Source: Moryella indoligenes
GTDB lineage: Bacteria > Bacillota > Clostridia > Lachnospirales > Lachnospiraceae
Direction: 5' to 3'
NCBI RefSeq assembly: GCF_030812885.1
Contig: NZ_JAUSTO010000008.1
Location: 62,001-126,000, forward strand
Length of the DNA: 64,000 nt
The notes below the pieces were generated by a model. That model saw only the letters and a program-made list of their open reading frames with translations, searched no databases and was not told the origin of the DNA. Below, piece by piece: positions 1-8,631 of the stretch. How positions within the stretch are numbered: position 1 is the first letter of the stretch; the number at the start of each line of letters is the position of its first letter. The translations under genes and the position numbers were made by a program.

Positions 1-3000
1 GTAGTAGAGCGCCTCTATCACCTTTCCCTTCACCCCCGCGCCATAGCGGAGCGGAACCACCACCAGACGGCAGCGGTTATAGAGTGAACGCAGCTCCTCG
101 TCGGAGACAAAGCCCAGCACATGAACACCGTGCTCCGGATCGTGGCGCGCGGAGATCTCCTCCGGGGCCTTTGACCCGACGATATAAAAATTCAGCTTCT
201 TCCCGCCCTGAAGCTTCGGCCAGACCTCATCCAGAAACCAGAGCACCGCATCCGCATTCGGCGGATGCGCAAAGCCACCCACGAAGAGCAGGCCCTCGCG
301 CCTCTCATAGTCCGTCTCTATATCCTCCGGGAAGCTGTCCCAGAGATAGGCGGTCAGCGCCTTCACCCGAATCCCCGGGTCTAGCCTGCGGATCGCCTCA
401 CACTCCACCTCCGAGGGGTAGAAGGACATATCCGCCTTGTGCATGAGCGAGAGCTCCACTGACTTCCAGTAGTCCGAGGACTCTCTCTTCTCCGGATCTC
501 CGGTGAGCTCATACTCTCTCCGCTCCCGCAGAAAGTGCAGATCGTGCCCGTAGTAGAGCACCTTGAGCCCTGTGCGCGACTGAATGAAGTCAATATACTT
601 TGACGCGATGTGCGGGCGGTTCAGGTACACGAGGTGAATATCCCTCTCATGCCGCTCAATCCACTCCCAGATACCCACCTGCATCTCCTGTCCGTAGAGC
701 ACCTCGATGCCGAGCTGCTGCAGCGCCGTGGTATAGGGCTCCTCGTGCGCGAAATTGTCGCCGAGAAACTTCACCTGAAAGCCCTGCTTCACCAGCATCT
801 GGAGATACTGCCAGGTCGTGCGGGAGCCCGCATCCCGGTCAAAGGTCGGCACATAGTGATCCACGACAAGGACAATCTTCTTCCCGCGGCTTCGCTCTCT
901 CGCCCGGAAGGGATCCGGGCTGCCGATATTCTCAAACTGCTGCTGCAGCTCCTCCTTCCACTTCTCCTTCAGCTTTTCTGTGTTCTCGATCTGGTAGCGC
1001 TTCAGACCCGTGCCCTGCACATCCGTGCCGTTGGACACTCCCTCGAAGTGGATCACCACGGACTTCGGCTGATAGACCACGCGGTAGCCGTGACGCCGCA
1101 CCTCGAAGGCGAGATCGCTGTCCTCACAGTAGGCAGGCGCATAGCGCTCATCAAAGCCGCCGATCTCCTCCCAGAGCGGGCGCCGTATGAGTATGGCCGC
1201 CCCGGACATATAGTCGACATCCTTCACGTAGTTATACTCCGGCGCGTCCGGATCCTGAAGCCGCCCGTAATTCCAGCCGGAGGCGTCGCTCCATATGATG
1301 CCGCCCGCCTCCTGAAGTCTCCCGTCCGGGTAGACGAGCTTCGAGCCGACCATGCCGATGCGCGCATCCGACTGAATGAGCTTCAAAAGCCAGTCGAGCC
1401 ACCCCTCCGTGACCTTCGTGTCATTGTTCAGGAAGAAAATATACTCCCCGCGCGCCTTTGCAGCGGCCTGATTGCAGTTCCGCAGAAAGCCCTGATTCAC
1501 GCTGTTGCGGCTGATGATGAGTCCCCCGGCAAAGCGCTCCAGATGTCGCGTCTCGTCCGTGGAGACATCATCCGCGATGATGATCTCATACGGGATCCCC
1601 TGCGTATGCTGAAGAATCGAGAGCAGGCAGGCGTAGGTGTATTCGATCTGGTTGTAGCAGGGGATGACAATGCTCACCAGCGGTGCGTCCTGGTGCGGAA
1701 AGTGCAGCCGTCCGTGCTCGCGGTAAATGTCGCCGATCGCAAAATCTCCCTCTATGAGGTTTCGCCCCTCCTCCGTGGATGTGAGCCGGTAGTGCCGGAT
1801 GGGATGCAGCAGTGCCTGCTTCCGATAGGCAAGACGCTTCCGCTCTCTTGAGCCGCGCGGATACCTTGCGTTGAAGCTGTCTCCGAGCCTTCTGCGGATG
1901 CGGGACAGAAGAGTCTGGTGCCTGCCAAGATAGCGCATCAGCTCGCCAGCGGCCTGTGCCTCCCGCCGGAGATCCGAAATCATGATCTCAAGATTCGTGA
2001 CATGATTGTCCGTGAGACGCTTCACCTCCGTCATCTTCCGTATCGCGGCATCCTTCTCCTTCAGCTCCGCGCGGAAGCCGGAGAGCCGCTCATTCGCAAT
2101 CCTCAGATCGCGCTCGGTCGTTTCAATGGTCTCCCGGCTCCGGAGCTCCGAGACAAAGCGATCCAGATAGACCGCCTGCTCCTCTCCGGCGATGCGCCTC
2201 TGAAACGCTGCCTCCTGCTCCTCAAAGCGCTTGAGCTCTGCCGCGTCTGTTCCAAAGCTCCGGAAAAAGACCTCCTTCTCCGGGAGCTTCAGACTCTCCC
2301 GCTGGGACTCATAGAATGCGCGCAGCGCGCGGTAGCGGACAAAGCCCCGCTCCACGGGCGTCTCCGACACCCATTCGTAGTCGATGCCGCTCAGCTCTGC
2401 CTCCGCGATGCCTTCCGCTCTCTCCTGCACCAGAAAATTGTCAAAGATGGAATCGAGGTTATGAACCTCCCCCGCACCGAGCACACGCTGCAGCGCCTCG
2501 GAAAGCACCTCTGTCACAGCTCTGCCGCTGTGGATCTCCCGGAGCAGAAGCGCCGTGAGGCTCTCGCCCTCCACCCACGGGAAGCGCGCGCACATGCCGT
2601 CCTCCGAGAGCTCTGCCTCCGCGTAGCGAATGCCGCTGCCCTCCGAGAGCAGAAGCTCTCTCCGCCTCCGGAAATCCTGAATATGCTGCCGTCCGGCCTC
2701 AGAGAGCGCCACCTTCTCCACCCAGCGCCTGCCCCCGTCCTCGCGGATCACAGTCTTCAGCTGATACTCTGCTCTCCGGTTCCGGTTGTACTTCACATAG
2801 ATCGCCGTATCCGCGAAGCGGGCTCCGGCTGCGTCCTCCCGCTGCCAGAAGCAGAGATAGGCATCCGCAAACTGTGGGAACAGCCCCTCCCTGCATATGG
2901 CGTCGTACTTCTCACCTGGATTGATCGCCGTGTAGAGCGGAAAACCGTAGGCGGGAATCACGCGGGACAGCTCGCCCTCCCCTGGGAGACGTCGCTCAGA

Positions 3001-3621
3001 GTAGAGCTCATTCGGCAGGGTGCGGAGCGGCTCCGGATAGTAGCAGCTCACAGCGCCGCGCTCTCCCGCGGAGAGCAGGCGGCAGAGGCTCTCCCGCCCC
3101 ATGGCGTTCTCCTCCGTCTCTGCACCCGTGAAGGCGCGGACGCCGTAGGCATTGTCCACGGCGACAATGAGCACCCCCTCCGGCGTGAGCAGCTGCTTCG
3201 CGCGCTCCACTGCCGCGCTGTCCTCTCTGTGAAGCGTCCCGTCAAAGATGATATAGTCGTAGCGCGCTGTGTCCGGGAGCTCTGAAATCGTGCCGCAGAG
3301 GGTCCGCACCGCGGGCTGCTCCCTGCTCTCTCCACCTTTATTCTGCGCCCGGAGGAGACTGAACTCCAGCGCCTCCCTGTCGCTGTCCAGAAGCGTGACG
3401 GAGAGTCCCCGTCTTAAGTACAGCGGCAGCAGCGCGCCCAGGCCGCTGCCCACGCTTAGGAGCGAGGCGTGCGCCCGGAATGAAAACCACTCCAGAAGGC
3501 CCTCTCTCCGGTCAGAAAAGACGCAGAGATTCGAGAGCTCCGGATACTCTGAAAGCAGCCTCCCCGTATCGCCTCCAAAGTGCTCATAGAGTCTTCGTAA
3601 TTCTGCTGTTCTCTCGCTCAT
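1..3621 (-). CDS. Multidomain methyltransferase / kinase-like / GT2 / GT4 protein (partial, C-terminus off the window)
   Basis: The frame is open from an ATG at 3621 to the left edge, at least 1207 codons, so the C-terminus is missing. Residues about 30-250 form a class I SAM-methyltransferase fold (LLSVGSGLGALLPL near 50-65). Residues about 255-430 look like a degenerate choline/aminoglycoside-kinase fold: an HNLDSIFDNF element near 387-396, with the D(x4)N spacing of a catalytic loop, then IDYEW near 413-417. Charged, coiled-coil-like sequence covers about 430-600. A GT2 domain begins at LVSIVIPCYN (about 648) with its acidic motif in FFLNND, and a GT4-type domain begins near 917, with PLRYGAGVKGKVIEAL just before the edge. 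The ATG overlaps the wzt stop by 4 nt, so translation is probably coupled. Inferred role: extension and/or chain termination of the polysaccharide exported by the neighbouring Wzm/Wzt. The order methyltransferase-kinase-coiled coil recalls WbdD of E. coli O9a. Kinase activity is uncertain. Confidence 0.8.
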   Translation of the reverse strand, partial: MSERTAELRRLYEHFGGDTGRLLSEYPELSNLCVFSDRREGLLEWFSFRAHASLLSVGSGLGALLPLYLRRGLSVTLLDSDREALEFSLLRAQNKGGESREQPAVRTLCGTISELPDTARYDYIIFDGTLHREDSAAVERAKQLLTPEGVLIVAVDNAYGVRAFTGAETEENAMGRESLCRLLSAGERGAVSCYYPEPLRTLPNELYSERRLPGEGELSRVIPAYGFPLYTAINPGEKYDAICREGLFPQFADAYLCFWQREDAAGARFADTAIYVKYNRNRRAEYQLKTVIREDGGRRWVEKVALSEAGRQHIQDFRRRRELLLSEGSGIRYAEAELSEDGMCARFPWVEGESLTALLLREIHSGRAVTEVLSEALQRVLGAGEVHNLDSIFDNFLVQERAEGIAEAELSGIDYEWVSETPVERGFVRYRALRAFYESQRESLKLPEKEVFFRSFGTDAAELKRFEEQEAAFQRRIAGEEQAVYLDRFVSELRSRETIETTERDLRIANERLSGFRAELKEKDAAIRKMTEVKRLTDNHVTNLEIMISDLRREAQAAGELMRYLGRHQTLLSRIRRRLGDSFNARYPRGSRERKRLAYRKQALLHPIRHYRLTSTEEGRNLIEGDFAIGDIYREHGRLHFPHQDAPLVSIVIPCYNQIEYTYACLLSILQHTQGIPYEIIIADDVSTDETRHLERFAGGLIISRNSVNQGFLRNCNQAAAKARGEYIFFLNNDTKVTEGWLDWLLKLIQSDARIGMVGSKLVYPDGRLQEAGGIIWSDASGWNYGRLQDPDAPEYNYVKDVDYMSGAAILIRRPLWEEIGGFDERYAPAYCEDSDLAFEVRRHGYRVVYQPKSVVIHFEGVSNGTDVQGTGLKRYQIENTEKLKEKWKEELQQQFENIGSPDPFRARERSRGKKIVLVVDHYVPTFDRDAGSRTTWQYLQMLVKQGFQVKFLGDNFAHEEPYTTALQQLGIEVLYGQEMQVGIWEWIERHERDIHLVYLNRPHIASKYIDFIQSRTGLKVLYYGHDLHFLRERREYELTGDPEKRESSDYWKSVELSLMHKADMSFYPSEVECEAIRRLDPGIRVKALTAYLWDSFPEDIETDYERREGLLFVGGFAHPPNADAVLWFLDEVWPKLQGGKKLNFYIVGSKAPEEISARHDPEHGVHVLGFVSDEELRSLYNRCRLVVVPLRYGAGVKGKVIEALYY

Positions 3622-5030
3622 GCTTCACTGCTTTCCGCGGGCGTATATTTCAGTGCGACCTGGGAATCCATGTCGTAAACGCCCACTGTGTTCTTGTTGG
3701 AGATTACGGTGAGACTCGCCACATTGTAGAGGCGGTGATACACGACGTGCTCGCCGTTCTCAAAGCCGGTGCAGCTCATGGAGAGCAGATACTCCCCGCC
3801 CTGCAGACTCATCTTCTGCCTGAACTCCACCTCGTAGCAATCCCCCTCCTTCACGGAATGAACCTCGCTCCCCTCGAAGAGCGTGTTCGTCCCGCTCAGA
3901 TCCGTTCCCTTCTTATCCCGGATCGTGTAGGTGAAGATCGGGGCCTCCAGCGCCGCATGGAAGCGGATGCGCTCGCGGATGCTGAACATCTCCCCCTTCA
4001 GGAGGAGGTTTGTCACGCTGCCGTTTTGGTCGAGAGTCCCGAAATCCAGAAACTCCGCTCTCCCGTCCCCGTACTCCTGCACCTCCGGATTCAGGGTCAT
4101 GCGATCCCGCATGCGTCTGCCGTCTATAGCCTTGGCCTCCTGCGGCAAAGCAGAGCTTCCTCCGCACTCCGCCGCCCCAATACCCTCATTTCCGGCGGGC
4201 TCCCCGGGGAGGGAGGCATGATCCGCGTCCTGCCCCTCCCCTGCGCCCCGTGGCTCTTCTCCCTCCGACAGCGCCTCGGCGAGCTCGTCCATCTGGTTTG
4301 CCAGTATCTTCTTGTAGAGATCGACCATCTTTCCGGCCTCTCCCTCCGCGACGAAGCTCCCGCGGTTTAAGAGTATCACCTTGTCGCAGTACTTGATGAT
4401 GCTTCCCATGTCATGGCTCACCATAAGTATGGTCGTGCCGTTCTTCATCATCTCCTCCATGCGGCGGTAGCATTTCGCCTGAAAGAAGACGTCACCGACG
4501 GAGAGCGCCTCGTCCACGATGAGTATCTCCGGCTCCACGTTGATGGCCAGCGCAAAGGCGAGACGCACAAACATTCCGGAGGAGTAGGTCTTCACCGGCT
4601 GGTTCACGAAGTCGCCGATATCCGCAAAGTCCAGAATATCCTGCATCTTCTCATCCATCTGCTGCCGCGAGAAGCCCATCATCGTGCCATTCATGTAGAT
4701 ATTCTCGATGCCGGTGTAGTCGGAATTGAAGCCGGCGCCGAGCTCCAGAAGCGCAGAGATATTTCCCGCGACCTCCACCTTCCCTGTGGTCGGGTTCAGC
4801 ACGCCGGTGATGATCTTCAGTATCGTCGATTTGCCCGAGCCGTTCGTGCCAATGATGCCGACCGTCTGCCCCTTCCTCACCTCAAAGGAGATCTTGTCCA
4901 GCGCAAAGAAATCCCTGTGGTACGACTTGTGCGACAGACTCAGCGACTCCTTCAGCCGGTCAATCGGCCGGTCGTAGAGCCGGTATATCTTACTGACCTC
5001 CTGCACGGAGATCGCCAGATCCTTATCCAT
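3618..5030 (-). CDS. wzt: Polysaccharide ABC exporter ATP-binding protein with C-terminal cargo domain (Wzt/RgpD type)
   Basis: A 470-residue protein whose first 250 residues are a typical ABC ATPase: Walker A GTNGSGKST (61-69), signature YSSGM (149-153), Walker B ILIVDEA (169-175) and the H-loop in VSHD. A polar, low-complexity acidic linker (about 250-300) leads to a beta-rich C-terminal domain of about 160 residues. That domain sits where Wzt proteins of capped-O-antigen systems carry the carbohydrate-binding domain that recognises the finished, capped chain. Streptococcal RgpD-type ATPases can also carry extensions. It lies 12 nt after wzm and overlaps the next gene by 4 nt. It should energise export of an undecaprenyl-linked glycan across the membrane. 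Family assignment is firm; cap recognition is inference from domain position and from the methyltransferase/kinase-like neighbour. Confidence 0.93.
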   Translation of the reverse strand: MDKDLAISVQEVSKIYRLYDRPIDRLKESLSLSHKSYHRDFFALDKISFEVRKGQTVGIIGTNGSGKSTILKIITGVLNPTTGKVEVAGNISALLELGAGFNSDYTGIENIYMNGTMMGFSRQQMDEKMQDILDFADIGDFVNQPVKTYSSGMFVRLAFALAINVEPEILIVDEALSVGDVFFQAKCYRRMEEMMKNGTTILMVSHDMGSIIKYCDKVILLNRGSFVAEGEAGKMVDLYKKILANQMDELAEALSEGEEPRGAGEGQDADHASLPGEPAGNEGIGAAECGGSSALPQEAKAIDGRRMRDRMTLNPEVQEYGDGRAEFLDFGTLDQNGSVTNLLLKGEMFSIRERIRFHAALEAPIFTYTIRDKKGTDLSGTNTLFEGSEVHSVKEGDCYEVEFRQKMSLQGGEYLLSMSCTGFENGEHVVYHRLYNVASLTVISNKNTVGVYDMDSQVALKYTPAESSEA

Positions 5031-5042
5031 ACTTTCCTTTCC

Positions 5043-5855
5043 TCACAGCACATCCGGGAAATGCGGGCGCAGCCTCCGGAACACCCGGAGACCGATATAC
5101 AGAAGCAGAAGCGTCACCACCCAGTAATAGACGCTCTGCATGGGGCGCTCCCAGAACCAGTTCCCGGCGAGCATGCTGTCGCGGTAGCCCGTCACGACAT
5201 AGTAAACGGGATTCAGCTTCAGCAGCTGCTGAAGCCGCGCCGGAAAGCCCGGAAACATCTCAGGCGCCCACATGATAGGGATGAGCCACATCCCGAACTG
5301 CAGGCAGATGCTCACAATCTGCGCCATATCCTTAAAAAAGACATTGATCGCAGTCGTGAAGAGCGTCACCGCCAGTATGTTCACCGAGAGCGCGAAACTA
5401 TAGTACAGAAGCTGCACCCAGGTCGCCATGGGCAGCCGCCCGTAGCAGAAGAACATCCCGATCATGATCGCAACAAAGATCGCGTGAACCACCGCGCAGG
5501 AGACCAGCTTGATCACCGGCAGCACCTCCACGTTGAAAACTACCTTCTTCACGAGATAGTGGTACTCCTGAAGACAGGCGGTTCCGGCATTCAGCGCCTC
5601 GTTGAAGAAGAACCAGGGGACGATGCCGGGTACCAGCCATAGCACATAGGGAACGCCGGGAATCGGCGGCGCGCTCTTGAAGCCGAGCTGAAATATCATA
5701 AAGTAGATGAGCACCGTGACTACCGGCTGCACAAACATCCAGACCACGCCGAAGTAGGAGCCGACAAAGCGCTTCCTGAAATCCGCCCTGGCGAGATCCC
5801 AGATGAGCCGCCTGGCTCTCAGGGTCTCCCCCAGAAATTGAACGATCATTCTCAT
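5043..5855 (-). CDS. wzm: Polysaccharide ABC exporter permease (Wzm/RgpC type, ABC-2 family)
   Basis: A 270-residue ABC-2-type permease. The amphipathic N-terminal stretch (RADFRKRFVGSYFGVVWMF) followed by six predicted membrane spans is characteristic of Wzm/TagG/RgpC exporters. The C-terminus ends in basic residues at the cytoplasmic face. It pairs with the ATPase encoded 12 nt downstream to form the channel that moves a lipid-linked polysaccharide outward. ATG at 5855 is used; an in-frame ATG two codons later is equally possible because the ribosome site is weak (GGAA then ACT). The upstream 84-nt spacer contains a decayed copy of the end of the preceding gene. Length and hydropathy are normal for the family. 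Confidence 0.93.
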   Translation of the reverse strand: MRMIVQFLGETLRARRLIWDLARADFRKRFVGSYFGVVWMFVQPVVTVLIYFMIFQLGFKSAPPIPGVPYVLWLVPGIVPWFFFNEALNAGTACLQEYHYLVKKVVFNVEVLPVIKLVSCAVVHAIFVAIMIGMFFCYGRLPMATWVQLLYYSFALSVNILAVTLFTTAINVFFKDMAQIVSICLQFGMWLIPIMWAPEMFPGFPARLQQLLKLNPVYYVVTGYRDSMLAGNWFWERPMQSVYYWVVTLLLLYIGLRVFRRLRPHFPDVL

Positions 5856-5882
5856 AGTTTTTCCATATTCTCCAATATCACG

Positions 5883-5970
5883 ACAGTCTCATGCCGGCGG
5901 GCAAAAGATGTACCCGGCGAGTGAATGTGTGGTTGCATCCTACAGTCTCATGCAGGCGAGCGCAAAGATG
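5883..5970. repeat. Degenerate short direct duplication (5883-5910 and 5942-5970)
   Basis: The segment acagtctcatgccggcg... at 5883-5910 reappears with a few substitutions and a 1-nt shift at 5942-5970, 59 bp away. The second copy encodes the last residues of the DUF2142 protein, and the first copy is non-coding relic in the spacer before wzm. It looks like a small tandem duplication that left an out-of-frame copy behind. Confidence 0.55.
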
Positions 5971-7559
5971 CGCAGCGCCACGTAGCTGTCCAGAATGATA
6001 AAGCACTGAAGCACGCGGAGCTTAAGCCCCCGCCGAAGGCGTATTCCCCCCGTTCCCACCGCGGCGAGCAGCAGCGGCAGCAGAGGAAGAAAATAGCGCC
6101 CCTGTATGCCCTCGATCATTGCCGCCTCCCTCGTAGTCCAGGAGATGAGCATCGCGCCCGCGATGAGCAGGATCACGACGAGGGAAATGCCGGCAAACGC
6201 GCCGCGTGTCTTAAGGCTCAGGCGCTCTGCCTCCCACTCCTCCCGAAGTGAGAGGAGCAGGAGCCCGCCCATGTAGAGCAGCACCGCAAAGAAGGGCGCG
6301 CCGAGCAGAGGATCCATGTTGCCGAGCTGCATCCCGATCATACCTGTGAGCAGCATGCCGCTCTGCAGGGAGAAGCTGTTCAGAACCATGCGGGCTATAA
6401 AGACCGGCCGGCGAATGAGCTCCGACACCGTGTAGCCCGCGCGCGCATCCACCAGCGCCGGAGCAGCGTCCTCCGCTGCCCCTGATGCCGCAGACAGCTC
6501 CCGTCCCGCGGACGCATAGGCCCGGATGATCTCCGCATTCACCAAGAGCATCGCGAGCATCAGCGCCGCAAGCAGCGCCGCGAAGCAGAGCAGCTTTTTC
6601 TTTCTCCCGCCGCAGCGCTCCGCGGGGACGAGACAAAAGAGCAGCACCAGTGGCGCGTACACCATCTTGCATGGGCCGAGGGCCGCAGTGAGCAGGATGA
6701 GAAGAAGCATATCCCGCCCCTTAAGCTCGGCCTCGCCATAGCGAAGATGCAGAATCTCAGCAGTCAGGAGAAAGGAGGTCCCGAGTATCCCCGCGTCATA
6801 GGAGAGCGAGCCCGCGAGGTGCAGGCTCATCGGGAGCAGGGCCGCACCGAACAGCGCTTCCTTCCCGAAGGGAAGGAGGCGTATCGCCGCCGCGGTGAGC
6901 AGCAGGTAGACGAGGAGATTCATCAGCTTTCCGAGAGCCAAAAGAGTCGGTGCGTTCAGCTTAAGGAGACGCGCTGCCGCAAAGCCGAGCGCCTGCGGAA
7001 GGTACATCACAGGAGTAGTCCGCACGTCCGGGAGCGCCGAGGAGACGAGCTCCTCTCCGCCCGCATAGCGCCGGTCCCAGTCGCGGATCGCGCGATAGGT
7101 CGAGAGGCGCAGCGGGTTCCCCAGCACCTCCGGCACCGGCTCGACATCATCCCCGATCTCCGGCGTCTTCACGCCGCTAAGATCCTCCAGCGGATAGTCC
7201 CCCGCCCGCACCGCGAGAAGTCCCGCCTCTGTGAGCTCCGGCGCGCCGAGCAGCCGCGAGGAGAGGCGATAGGCACTGCTGTAGTGACTCATCTCGTCCG
7301 GCGCGGAGAGCCCCGGCATCGCAAACATGAAGAGAAGCCCCAGCGAGAGGCCGCTCACAAAAAACACGCGGTGCATACGCTCCCTCTGCTGCGGGAGCAG
7401 ATACAGAAGTCTGCCCGCAAAGCCAAATGTCATGAGCAACAGAAAGCCGTAGAGCTCCAGAGGGAGCCTGTCCCCGCTCTGCCTCACCGCATCCAGCACA
7501 TTCAGACCGTGATAGCCTCCCGCAAGCAGCAGGGGCAGAAATAGCAGCAGCTCAGTCAT
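5940..7559 (-). CDS. Polytopic membrane protein, DUF2142 family (putative extracytoplasmic glycosyltransferase)
   Basis: A 539-residue protein with roughly a dozen hydrophobic spans. The first external loop has APDEMSHYSSAYRLSS, matching the PDE...H..AY motif of DUF2142 proteins found in O-antigen and teichoic/rhamnan clusters. The acidic residues there are reminiscent of GT-C enzymes that take a sugar from undecaprenyl phosphate, which is how GacL of group A Streptococcus works. It overlaps the DUF2304 gene by 4 nt (ATGA at 7556-7559), and the DPM1-like GT follows in the same chain, so the three are probably one functional module. Inferred role: transfer of a side-chain sugar to the exported polymer on the outer membrane face. 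No DUF2142 function is visible from sequence alone. Confidence 0.75.
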   Translation of the reverse strand: MTELLLFLPLLLAGGYHGLNVLDAVRQSGDRLPLELYGFLLLMTFGFAGRLLYLLPQQRERMHRVFFVSGLSLGLLFMFAMPGLSAPDEMSHYSSAYRLSSRLLGAPELTEAGLLAVRAGDYPLEDLSGVKTPEIGDDVEPVPEVLGNPLRLSTYRAIRDWDRRYAGGEELVSSALPDVRTTPVMYLPQALGFAAARLLKLNAPTLLALGKLMNLLVYLLLTAAAIRLLPFGKEALFGAALLPMSLHLAGSLSYDAGILGTSFLLTAEILHLRYGEAELKGRDMLLLILLTAALGPCKMVYAPLVLLFCLVPAERCGGRKKKLLCFAALLAALMLAMLLVNAEIIRAYASAGRELSAASGAAEDAAPALVDARAGYTVSELIRRPVFIARMVLNSFSLQSGMLLTGMIGMQLGNMDPLLGAPFFAVLLYMGGLLLLSLREEWEAERLSLKTRGAFAGISLVVILLIAGAMLISWTTREAAMIEGIQGRYFLPLLPLLLAAVGTGGIRLRRGLKLRVLQCFIILDSYVALRIFALACMRL

Positions 7560-7906
7560 AGGCTCTCTCTCTCCTCCTCAGCAAGCTCCTTCAGAGCCAG
7601 CTCCTGCGCGAGCGTCGAGAGCTTTTCCTCAAGGAGAGACTGCCGCACACTCATGGAGAAGACCTTTAAAATCAACAGCCCGATGATCACCAGAAACAGA
7701 AGATTCGCCGGAGACTGCATGCCCAGAAGCCCGGTGAAGAAGTAGAGCAGCGGCGGGCAGAGCGCCAGCAGGATGAGCAGAAAGGAGAAGAGCACCCAGA
7801 ACACCGCGTCCTCGATCTGCATTTTCGCCTTCCGTATGCGCCCTGTCACTCCGGCGGTGGCCGCCAGAGAAACAACGATCAGTATCAGCCTCAGTGTCCA
7901 GGTCAT
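7556..7906 (-). CDS. Small membrane protein, DUF2304 family (GacJ-like)
   Basis: A 116-residue protein with three hydrophobic spans (about residues 3-20, 35-52 and 62-80) and a charged, helical C-terminus rich in Glu and Leu, the usual architecture of DUF2304. Members of this type sit beside a DPM1-like glycosyltransferase; in group A Streptococcus the small membrane protein GacJ binds and stimulates GacI. Here the gene overlaps the DPM1-like gene by 4 nt upstream and the DUF2142 gene by 4 nt downstream, so stoichiometric, coupled expression is likely. It has no catalytic motif. Inferred role: membrane anchor and activator of the neighbouring undecaprenyl-phosphate sugar synthase. Confidence 0.8.
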   Translation of the reverse strand: MTWTLRLILIVVSLAATAGVTGRIRKAKMQIEDAVFWVLFSFLLILLALCPPLLYFFTGLLGMQSPANLLFLVIIGLLILKVFSMSVRQSLLEEKLSTLAQELALKELAEEERESL

Positions 7907-8631
7907 AGCCTCCCCTCACTCTCTCTCCGCGCCGTCCTGTCCCTGTCCTTACTGCGAAAGCTCTGTATGAACAGGATAGAGAGCAGCGTCCGGCTCATAT
8001 ATTTTACCGCATTCAGGGGTGTGAGATAGCTCACCCCCGCGACTCTAAGGTCCATGACCGCCTGAATCTCCGCGACCCGCGCCCCGTTCTTCACGAGCCA
8101 GGAAAGTGTGTCGGGCTCCGGCGGATAGTTGATGTGATCCGAAAAGAGCTCTATCATCCTTCGGCTGTACATCCGCATCCCAGAGGTCGGATCCTGAATC
8201 CGCGCGCCGGAAGCAAGCCGCAGCGCAGCGGAGATGAGACGGCTTCCCAGCATGCGCGCCGAGTGCGGCTTCTTCTCCGTGACAAAGCGGGATGCGATCA
8301 CGATATCGTAGCCATCGTCCATCTTCTCCCGCATGGGAAGGATATACTCCGCCCGGTGCTGCCCGTCTCCGTCGAACTGCACGGCGTAGCGGTAGCCCCT
8401 TCGGTCTGCATAGCGCATCCCCGCGCGGAAGGCCCCCGCCAATCCGAGATTCACCGGCAGATTCAGGGTGTGAAACCCGCGCTGTCTGCATATCTCCTGC
8501 GTCCCGTCCACGGAGCCGTCGTTCACAATGAGGTAATCCAGCCCGGGATGCTCCCGGATGAGGCGCTCCGCGACTCCGGCGATATTCGCCTCCTCATTGT
8601 AAGCAGGTATTATCACAAGGATGTCATTCAT
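7903..8631 (-). CDS. DPM1-like family 2 glycosyltransferase (polyprenyl-phosphate sugar synthase type)
   Basis: A 242-residue GT2 starting ILVIIPAYNEEANI, with VNDGSVDGTQ (nucleotide binding) and the metal-binding acidic motif in QFDGDGQH, followed by PTSGMRMYSR. This is the dolichyl/undecaprenyl-phosphate mannose synthase-like subgroup. There is no C-terminal membrane domain; the adjacent DUF2304 protein may supply it. The likely reaction is transfer of a hexose or HexNAc from an NDP-sugar to undecaprenyl phosphate on the cytoplasmic face. It overlaps the upstream GT2 by 8 nt and the DUF2304 gene by 4 nt. The donor sugar cannot be read from the sequence. Confidence 0.87.
   Translation of the reverse strand: MNDILVIIPAYNEEANIAGVAERLIREHPGLDYLIVNDGSVDGTQEICRQRGFHTLNLPVNLGLAGAFRAGMRYADRRGYRYAVQFDGDGQHRAEYILPMREKMDDGYDIVIASRFVTEKKPHSARMLGSRLISAALRLASGARIQDPTSGMRMYSRRMIELFSDHINYPPEPDTLSWLVKNGARVAEIQAVMDLRVAGVSYLTPLNAVKYMSRTLLSILFIQSFRSKDRDRTARRESEGRL

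Noticed and set aside
610..3285. Two long plus-strand frames (610-1851 and 1918-3285) that could be read as genes.
   Set aside because: They are rich in Leu, Arg and His with no motif, and the minus strand reads clear methyltransferase and glycosyltransferase domains through the same bases.
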